A stretch of DNA of 64,000 bases, taken from positions 558,001 to 622,000 of the forward strand of contig JARVKI010000008.1 in NCBI GenBank assembly GCA_036674765.1, in the 5' to 3' direction. This DNA is from Seiridium cupressi (Eukaryota > Ascomycota > Sordariomycetes > Amphisphaeriales > Sporocadaceae). The notes below the pieces were generated by a model. It saw nothing but the letters and a program-made list of their open reading frames with translations, made no database searches and had not been told where the DNA came from. The position numbers were made by a program, and so were the translations under genes. How positions within the stretch are numbered: the stretch's first letter is position 1; each line of letters begins with the position of its first letter. Positions 57,430 through 64,000 of the stretch are shown in pieces.

Positions 57430-58636
57430 ATGTACAGACCAATCGCTTTTAGTGCTCTGTTGAGCCTCCTCACTGTCGCTAATGCTGCGACCCACGAGTT
57501 GATTGTGGGGACGTTCGGCACCAAATTTCTCTACACTCTCGAGTTCGACGACGAGTCTCTGACTTTGGATTTGGTGGCCAACACGTCAGTTCCCATTGCG
57601 GGCTCATGGGTCGCCTTGAGCGTGAGCTTCCTTCCTCTGGTCTCTAAGAAGGAACTGTTTGCAGTGCAAGTGTACTGATTTGGCATTGCAGCATGACAAG
57701 AAAAACTTATATACCACGGCATATAGCCAAGGCAGTAACTCGTCCATTCCAGGCTTCACGAGCTACTCCTTGGAAAATGCGACGGAAATCACGCATACTG
57801 CCACCATTCCATCCGGAGGCAACTGCACTGCTACGGCCATCTTCGTCGTTGCTGACCCGAACCCTCCCCACAGTGTTTATGGGTCATTCTTTGGATCAAA
57901 CGCTGGGTGTGGGACTGTTCTGTCGGTAGATGAGACTGGGACGCTAGAGGCCGCGATCCAGAACTACACGTACTTCAGCTCCTCTGCCGTCCATGGGACT
58001 GCCTTCAGCCCGGACTCCAAGTTCTTGTACTCTGCGGATGACTCGGGCAACACGCTGTGGACCCACAGCATTGACCAGGAGACCGGGGAGGTCACTCTGG
58101 TCGCCAATTTGACGGCACCTTCGTCGGGCGCGGACCCCCGTCACGCCGCCGTCCACCCCAACGGCACGTACATCTATGTGGTCCTCGAGGGATCTAGCCA
58201 GGTTGCGCAATACAGCATCGACGCAGACACGGGCATACCTTCGTTTGACAATGTTACTTATCCGTTGCTAGTCTCGGGAGAGGACGCCGCGGATTACTGG
58301 GCGGATGAGGTGGCATTGTCGTTCAGTAACGGCTACCTGTGGGCTACCAATCGCGGACGCAATACGAACACTACCGGATACATCTCGGCGTTCACGCTCG
58401 ATGAAGACGGCGCAATCTCGGAACAGAAGTTTTTGCTGCCAACAACATCTAGTGGTGGCGCTGCGAACAGTGTGGCTCCAAGCCCCTTCAGCGATCGATT
58501 TGCGGCCTTGACAGATAGCTCGGTTGGTTTCGTGGAAATCTGGGAATTGGCTGACGATGGAAGCTCGGCTCAGGTCATTGCTCATCTTGATTTGAATGAT
58601 GGTGGTTGCTGTGCAAACGCTGTGTGGTATTCTTAA
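57430..58636 (+). CDS. Secreted muconate-cyclase/lactonase-like beta-propeller protein
   Basis: Member of the 3-carboxy-cis,cis-muconate cyclase / lactonase family with a seven-bladed propeller. The fungal enzyme lactonises carboxymuconate in the protocatechuate pathway, but many secreted paralogues have no proven reaction. The signal peptide MYRPIAFSALLSLLTVANA is followed by THELIVGTFGTKFLYTLEF. One intron (GTGAGC...TTGCAG) splits the first blade after SWVALS. Family motifs: VHGTAFSPDSKFLYSAD, DPRHAAVHPNGTYIYVVLEG, EVALSFSNGYLWATNRG. Several N-glycosylation sequons are present. Intact, ends CCANAVWYS at 58636. Confidence 0.88.
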
Positions 58637-58925
58637 CCCACATGTAGTCTAGTTTTTTTGAGCCTTCTGTTTGCACCCAACAATGCGAGGCACTATTGAA
58701 AAACTTTTTGCCCCTTTCCCACTGGGCTATTTTGATCGCGTTTGCTGGCTGCAAGAAGAACCCCCCCTCTCTTCCAATCCAACCCAACACATTCACCACA
58801 CCCCATTCGGTATACCTAAAAAAGCGACTGATTGCAACAACAGGCATTTGACACGGCTTTGGTGTGCGTCGAAGCTCAATGTGTCAAAGTCATTACTGCA
58901 CATCTCCAAACACTCATGCTCAGAA

Positions 58926-60000
58926 ATGGCAACACCGAAGCAGAGATTCCAGGACGTCATCGACTTTCTGCATCGCGCCGCTCAGGCCCAGGGCAGGTTG
59001 AATCTCTTCAGCTTCGCATTTCAGAATGTTTTGAATGATGTGACAAGAGACCCGAGAACTCTACAGTCAGATGGCATCATCACTAATGGGCAACTGAGAT
59101 ATGCAGTATGCCGCGAGTTACCGGGCCGCATGAGTGAGTTCTACGCACCACATTGCGGAACTACAGCTAATCGTTTTCGTAGATCTTCGCTATCCGGGCG
59201 CTATAACTGACGCACCAGGGTGCCTCGACGGAGAGACTGACCTCCGTCTCATCAGCATTAGAGACCTTGTCAACACCCTTTCGAATCCAGCCTTGACAGT
59301 CTATGACAAAATTCAACTTTGCAAGGATGGCCAAATCGAAGAACCGACGACAGTCGGCGATCTGTTCACTAGGCTTATGTTATGGGCTTCCTAGGAGGAT
59401 CAGCTCACACAGACATCAGCATTTGTGGCATACAAATTTCGTGAGACCGCCCAGAACAATGCTCCGGCCAAAAGACATAGCAGCTTTCGAGCTGCGTTCA
59501 AGTTCGAGCTTTATCGAGTCGTGCATAACGCGATCTGGCCCCAAAACTCGCTCTCCTTCCATTCTCCTCCGGTCTCCTTCCCACTGCATCGACCATCAGG
59601 CGAACCACGACTCAAGGCCGAGCGCCTCCAACAAGCTTCACGCAAGCGAATGAGTGTCGCTCAGATTCTCAAATTTATCGACACCGGCATCAAGGTCCCG
59701 TTTCTTCCAGATGTGAAGCAAAGCAGCCTCCAAGCACCATCAACTCCAACCTCTACCACACTGGTATACTGTGACAGAAAGCAGGAAGAGCCCGCATGGC
59801 TGAACGCGATAGATCCGACTAGCACGACTCAATGTTGGTATTACGACCCCACGGGTTCCAAGGACATGCTGGTCGGCAAATCAGGAGACAACAGCCTTTG
59901 CTACAGTATGAATAATCTGAATATGGATGTGGACGATGAAGACGAAGGTATGCCCAGTGAAGAGGATGTGGACATGGAGCCGGATGGGATTGGTTACTAG
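58926..60000 (+). CDS. Hypothetical gene interrupted by one in-frame TAG
   Basis: Unrecognised family. From ATG 58926 exon 1 reads MATPKQRFQDVIDFLHRAAQ to ELPGRM. An intron (59134-59182, GTGAGT...CGTAG) leads to NLRYPGAITDAPGCLDGETD and LISIRDLVNTLSNPALT. The frame meets TAG at 59392-59394 (after MLWAS). It then continues in the same frame without a further stop for 200 codons: EDQLTQTSAFVAYKF, RKRMSVAQILKFIDTGIK and an acidic end (MDVDDEDEGMPSEEDVDMEP) to TAG 60000. So either one nonsense change (CAG or similar to TAG), a stop readthrough, or a missed short intron. No membrane segment or signal peptide. Confidence 0.55.
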
Positions 60001-60631
60001 ACCGTTTCCTATGAGGCAAGTAGTCAGTCAATGGTGGTGAGACCTTGGAAATACGATCAGTGAGCAAGCTGATCAAGATGATAATCAAGTATGGCCATGC
60101 CGGGCGGAAAGGATAGAGAGTCCTTTCGCAAACATTCTGGAGGGATCGAGGTAGATTTGCTAACGTGCAGGACGGCTTCGCAAATATGGTTTGAAATAAT
60201 GAGAACATACAATGCCAAACTTATGGAGTTCGCATGGCATAGTGCATAACTTTCTTGGCCGGTATGTCAACGGACCAGGCTTACGCATGTCAAAGAGGGA
60301 GTCAACCAACTTTGGTGGGGCGAAACGGTCATCTTGCATGAGTATCGTCCGCGGGGTACCGGGTTCTGCCTACTAAGAGAGACAAAGGCTGCCTCACCCT
60401 TCACAATAAATTTCTGGGAAGTGTCACAGCCTGATGGCATGAGAGATTCTTGTTTTTCTCCAAAACTTATTTTCTAATCCTTTCTTACATTCGACATCAA
60501 AATGGCAAAGAAAAAGCGATCCAGGGCACACTTTTCTCTTGGTCTGATACGCACTCTTACTACATTACCAAGTGATTACCCCAACTCACGAAATTATAGA
60601 TCGATTCCGAAAGGCCCCACGCCCATTCCGG
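60001..60631. other. Intergenic
   Basis: Between two unrecognised genes. A short frame from an ATG near 60501 (MAKKKRSRAHFSLG) overlaps the next gene in another frame and could be its first exon, but no splice joins them cleanly. Confidence 0.4.
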
Positions 60632-61378
60632 ATGGCGGCGGATCCTGACGACCCGCAAGACGTGCACATCACCGATCCCGAGTTTTGGAACTTGGCGAAG
60701 GCACTGGCGAAGGCAGACATGCATTGTATTGCATTTGTGAGTTTAAACATTGTGACACGATTGTTTCTCTCAATTTCTGATCGAATGCATACACAGATGG
60801 CACGAGGCGTTTACAAAGTTTCAAGTCAGCAGTTTGCTGGCCTGGCAGACTCAGCAGACTCCTGGCACTACCCTCCATCCTCCACGGCACCGTACGTGAG
60901 CACACAGCAAGAAATGGAAGGCTGGTCTCAATCAATCCAGGCTTTTTCTGAGAAAATGACATTATCTGATTGGGTCTCACGTAATGACAACCAAGAAGGT
61001 CGCGAAATTGGACCAGCGTATCTACATGAGATAATCGAAGTGAGAGACGACTCATGGGCACGAGATTGGTCCGAGATAATTCAAAAGATACTCTCTGATT
61101 ATAACAATGTCAGACACCGTAAAAGGGTTTTCCATCAGCAGTATCTTAAGGCTGCCGAATTCGAGCAGCTTTGGCGCGAAGCTTTCACGGCTGCTATACG
61201 TATAGAAGCCGCCGCCCCCGGGCCGCGCGACCCAGTTTCATGGATCGAAAATCTGAAGGAATCAATAGACGAAGCTGCTGAAATAGTCGAGGGATTCGTA
61301 TGCTCATCTATACGTCAAGTTGAGCCTGCCACTATCAAGGCAATCGAGTCACGCGCTTTAGCCATAGAAAACATTTGA
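60632..61378 (+). CDS. Hypothetical protein, unrecognised
   Basis: Soluble protein of about 228 residues after splicing. The first in-frame ATG is 60632 (MAADPDDPQDVHITDPEFW); the frame is open upstream (EIIDRFRKAPRPFR) without an ATG, so a first exon may be missing. A 60-nt intron (GTGAGT...ACACAG) removes a stopless, frame-neutral segment between DMHCIAF and MARGVYKVSSQQF. The rest is helical and charged (ARDWSEIIQKILSDYNNVRH, EFEQLWREAFTAAIRIEAA, SIDEAAEIVEGFV). No family known to me. Confidence 0.55.
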   Translation: MAADPDDPQDVHITDPEFWNLAKALAKADMHCIAFVSLNIVTRLFLSISDRMHTQMARGVYKVSSQQFAGLADSADSWHYPPSSTAPYVSTQQEMEGWSQSIQAFSEKMTLSDWVSRNDNQEGREIGPAYLHEIIEVRDDSWARDWSEIIQKILSDYNNVRHRKRVFHQQYLKAAEFEQLWREAFTAAIRIEAAAPGPRDPVSWIENLKESIDEAAEIVEGFVCSSIRQVEPATIKAIESRALAIENI

Positions 61379-61388
61379 CTACAGATGG

Positions 61389-62090
61389 ATGGCCGCTTTC
61401 GTATGCGTGGATATTATATCAATAGCCGGGGTCGATCTTGCTGGCACCAACCTTGCTGGGACCAAACTTGGTGGGTCACACCCTCCATATACTTGGCTTT
61501 ACTTACTGATGCTAGAAAGGGAGAAGCGGGAAATTAAGATGTTGAGTGCCAGGAACTACAACTCGGAAACTACGACCGGGAGAAATGGAAGCGTCCACTC
61601 TCCATCTCAATTCCTTTCCCGAACTGTAAGTCATACCAACTGAGACCAAAATAGTAAAATCAATCATGACTCTTGATAGTTCCTTGATTCCGGACCTGGG
61701 ACCTTCCATGCCGTCACCGGGGCGGCTCTGGTTCTTGCTTGTGTGCCGGCTATGGTCGCATGGTCATATTCCGAGACAGGACCCGGTGGATCAGGCGATG
61801 CTGACTTCTGGTGGCTTCTCCCAAGTGTTGTGTTCCAGCTACTAGCGTTGGCGATCTTTGCGATCCCGATGCTGACAGTCAATCCGCCGCGAACAAAAGG
61901 CCGCCTCTGGGTTTGGATTTATATATGCATCGGTTCGACCTTGAAGATCTTGGCGATTCCGCTCTATCTATGGGCCTCAGTCAGATACAGTTCCGCGGCG
62001 ACGTTCCTCGGTAATGTGGTCGTCGCATTGCTTCACATTCAGGTTTCCTTGGCAGCCATTTCTTCAGCCCCGAAGAGAAAGACCGAGTAG
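61389..62090 (+). CDS. Hypothetical small membrane protein
   Basis: Two-exon gene with a frame-neutral junction: the first exon (from ATG 61389) ends QFLSRT before GTAAGT, the second starts FLDSGPGTFHAVTG after CTTGATAG. The second exon holds about four hydrophobic segments: AALVLACVPAMVAW, LLPSVVFQLLALAIFAI, VWIYICIGSTLKILAIPLYL, FLGNVVVALLHIQVSL. It begins only 10 bp after the stop of the preceding gene on the same strand, so the first exon could belong to a longer shared transcript. Not recognised. Confidence 0.5.
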
Positions 62091-62852
62091 ACGATCATGA
62101 GTTCGAGAATGGAAATATGAACGGAGCACATAAACAGGGTGGCTTTAGGATGTCCTTGGTTTGTAAACTAGACTAGTGAACCGGGAAACCGGAGCATAGG
62201 AAGCGGAGATCATGACTAAATGATCAGCAGGGCCACTATGGGACAATCAGCATCCTACCAAATAAGAAAGTCAAATCCGCCGGGAACTGCTGGTTGGATC
62301 ATCTAGCTAGAAGCCAGACCGATTACCGGTTGTCTCGTATATCAAGTCACGCATCGGAGGGATGGGTGAATTACATGACATGCTTTGATGACGCATTTCG
62401 TCCCGCCGCAACCCTCCCTATCAATATTTCAATGTACACTATCTGAGCTCCTTCAAATGAATCTCAATACGAAGTTTGAAAGGATATACGCGAACGGTTT
62501 CTCATGCTTATACCAAAATATCTTGCAATTTCATCTTTGGATGCCTCGATAAATAGACATTGCAGCAGTATTTACATGTGCTCAGTATGATTATGAGGTT
62601 AGTGTGTAAAGAATGATACGAACTTGTATTCAATACGAAGAGTTAGAAATAAGAGACAGCTTCAAAACCACTTTTGGTGGTTTGAACGGCCATGAATGCC
62701 CTCCCGTTGCGTTACCATAGTAGCCCCAAAGGGACTACCCCCTCCAGCCACACCTATCCACCACTTTGTGGTACATATCCAAGGCAAGCAGCAGCTCACA
62801 GCACAAACGGTCCAGGAGCCTGTAATTGCACACGATCACCCCTTCATCCCAA
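62091..62852. other. Intergenic, convergent gene ends
   Basis: Lies between the 3' ends of the membrane-protein gene and the HET gene. No feature supported. Confidence 0.5.
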
Positions 62853-64000
62853 TCAACCCAGAAACAAGTTGATGTCTTCCTTCAGCTGGCTTTCCCAGGC
62901 GTTTTTGAGTACGCGGCCCAACCCTTCCTTATACGCCACGCCATCTCGCCATTGAATCCAGAACACATAGTAGAACTTATACTGTGAGCCTGTCTTTGGA
63001 CATTCGTCGTAAGTCCACTCGACTAAAACATTCCGGGCAAGGTCGCTGTCGTAACTGACTTGACTGTATGCCACCTCGCCTAATTCTAATCCTGACCCAG
63101 CTAGCGAATTGGACCCGAGATCGTGCTGATGTACATTCAATGCACCAACCCATACTCCATTTTTGTCTCGGATGGAGACCATTAAAGGCTCCCCAAGGAA
63201 AACGTCGCCCCCAAATAGTACAGCTCTCCTTGTTTCGCAAGAGATAAATCGAGCTTCAATGGTTGGCTGCGGCTCGAGTTCTGATGGGCTCGGCAAGGGA
63301 AACAAATAGGGTTTATGAGGACTGCTTGCGTGAGTGTAATAGCAACGTGGAAGTGTACCGTCAATACATGCGTTGCTGTAGTCATGAGAGCAGGGTGCCG
63401 ATGATGAACGCGTCTTAGGAAGCCTCCAGTACTGAACGTTCTTTGTTACGCAATGGTCGCAATCGTATATTAGTCCCAAATAGGCTTGCATAGGTTGTCG
63501 TTTCCAGCCGGAAGGCACGACCCTCTCGATGTCATCAATGTAATCCTTGGCATACTGTGACCATTTGTCAACTATGGGCTGGCCTGGCTGGCCTCTGTGC
63601 TCATGGCTATACCATTGAATATTGGTGGTCAACGTATCCTTCCAGTGTTGCAACAGATCAGTTTCCCCCATTGAATGACCCCAGACAGCACTTATCATGC
63701 TTTGATGCTTGCTGAGCTCACACCAACTCCAGAAACGAATAAGACCCTGCCAACCGGCCCAGCTCCAGCTTGGTAGACACGGTTTGTTGGAGGTTTTGAC
63801 GAGTGGCTCGCGACGTTGCACTCGCTCGGACTGCCAGAGCAAAGCAAAGTTGAAGAACAGACTTGGAAGCCCGGACACGAAGCCCCCGTCGTACTGCCTA
63901 GAGAAGACTGAGGAAAGTCCAGCGAATGCGCCCAGAGCGTCTTCAGGATACGTCAGTTCCCTATCGTTGATCTGCATAATCGATATGCCTAGTTCTCTGA
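62853..64000 (-). CDS. HET-domain protein, C-terminal part (runs off right edge)
   Basis: C-terminal region of a HET-domain (heterokaryon incompatibility) protein; the HET core itself would lie beyond 64000. The frame is open to the edge (RELGISIMQIND). The text has the marks of the post-HET region: LTYPEDALGAFAGLSSVFS, GGFVSGLPSLFFNFALLW and PCLPSWSWAGW, the usual conserved motif after HET domains. It continues with variable sequence including VQYWRLPK, and ends KNAWESQLKEDINLFLG at TGA 62853. These proteins act in non-self recognition and cell death after fusion of unlike strains. Confidence 0.85.
   Translation of the reverse strand, partial: RELGISIMQINDRELTYPEDALGAFAGLSSVFSRQYDGGFVSGLPSLFFNFALLWQSERVQRREPLVKTSNKPCLPSWSWAGWQGLIRFWSWCELSKHQSMISAVWGHSMGETDLLQHWKDTLTTNIQWYSHEHRGQPGQPIVDKWSQYAKDYIDDIERVVPSGWKRQPMQAYLGLIYDCDHCVTKNVQYWRLPKTRSSSAPCSHDYSNACIDGTLPRCYYTHASSPHKPYLFPLPSPSELEPQPTIEARFISCETRRAVLFGGDVFLGEPLMVSIRDKNGVWVGALNVHQHDLGSNSLAGSGLELGEVAYSQVSYDSDLARNVLVEWTYDECPKTGSQYKFYYVFWIQWRDGVAYKEGLGRVLKNAWESQLKEDINLFLG

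Noticed and set aside
53042..58636. Secondary-metabolite cluster built around the acyltransferase
   Set aside because: No backbone enzyme, P450, or pathway regulator is present; neighbours are a broken glycosidase and a propeller protein.
1..64000. CRISPR arrays, operons or bacterial-type systems
   Set aside because: No spaced direct-repeat array with unique spacers was seen, and gene structure with spliceosomal introns is eukaryotic throughout.

Overview
The window looks like a filamentous ascomycete nuclear genome, most likely a mould of the Eurotiales (Aspergillus/Penicillium type). Genes are spaced and monocistronic on both strands. Many are split by 50-80 nt introns with GT...AG ends and CTAAC-like branch sites. 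The family content is typical of such moulds: SAT4-type rhodopsin receptor, HET-domain proteins, 2EXR protein, GH62 and GH35 glycosidases, DHA1 drug exporter, Dal5-type permease and small secreted proteins. I cannot name the species from sequence alone.

Layout. 1-4.1 kb: 5' part of a Dal5-like permease (leaving the left edge), a 2OG-Fe(II) dioxygenase, a DUF167 protein and a MAPEG-family protein. 4.7-5.1 kb: two different TA-flanked MITEs side by side. 6.7-9.2 kb: an ATF-type bZIP factor with a problematic splice site and a small secreted cysteine-rich protein. 9.5-10.6 kb: gene-free repeat remnants. 11.1-12.1 kb: mitochondrial Prx5-type peroxiredoxin. 12.9-15.9 kb: a large decayed HET-domain gene. 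16.1 kb: second copy of MITE family B. 18.3-22.0 kb: rhodopsin-like receptor, LTR-like segment, GH62 arabinofuranosidase. 22.2-22.7 kb: a dead copy of ribosomal protein eL18. 23.1-29.5 kb: RNase H, a repeat-rich stretch, an unclear minus-strand gene and an alpha/beta hydrolase.

30-42.7 kb is a conserved housekeeping block: Ariadne-type RBR ubiquitin ligase, TMA16, EXO1, MAM33/p32 and a DHA1 transporter. 42.8-45 kb is a decay zone: a PLL-like lectin gene broken by point stops and by a MITE A insertion, next to another broken gene with a possible nuclease motif. 47.7-64 kb is accessory: 2EXR protein, a 7-bp minisatellite, a BAHD-type acyltransferase, a GH35 beta-galactosidase pseudogene that has lost its catalytic part, a secreted muconate-cyclase-like propeller protein, three unrecognised genes, and the C-terminal half of a HET-domain protein leaving the right edge.

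The genes do not form a biosynthetic cluster: there is no polyketide synthase, NRPS or terpene synthase. The strongest theme is decay. Self-recognition (HET), lectin and sugar-hydrolase genes are degraded, several by C-to-T or G-to-A type stops consistent with repeat-induced mutation, beside MITEs and repeats. I found no clear new multi-gene system. The most useful leads are the two MITE families, the MITE-terminated lectin gene, the bZIP splice choice, and the possible PD-(D/E)XK relic.
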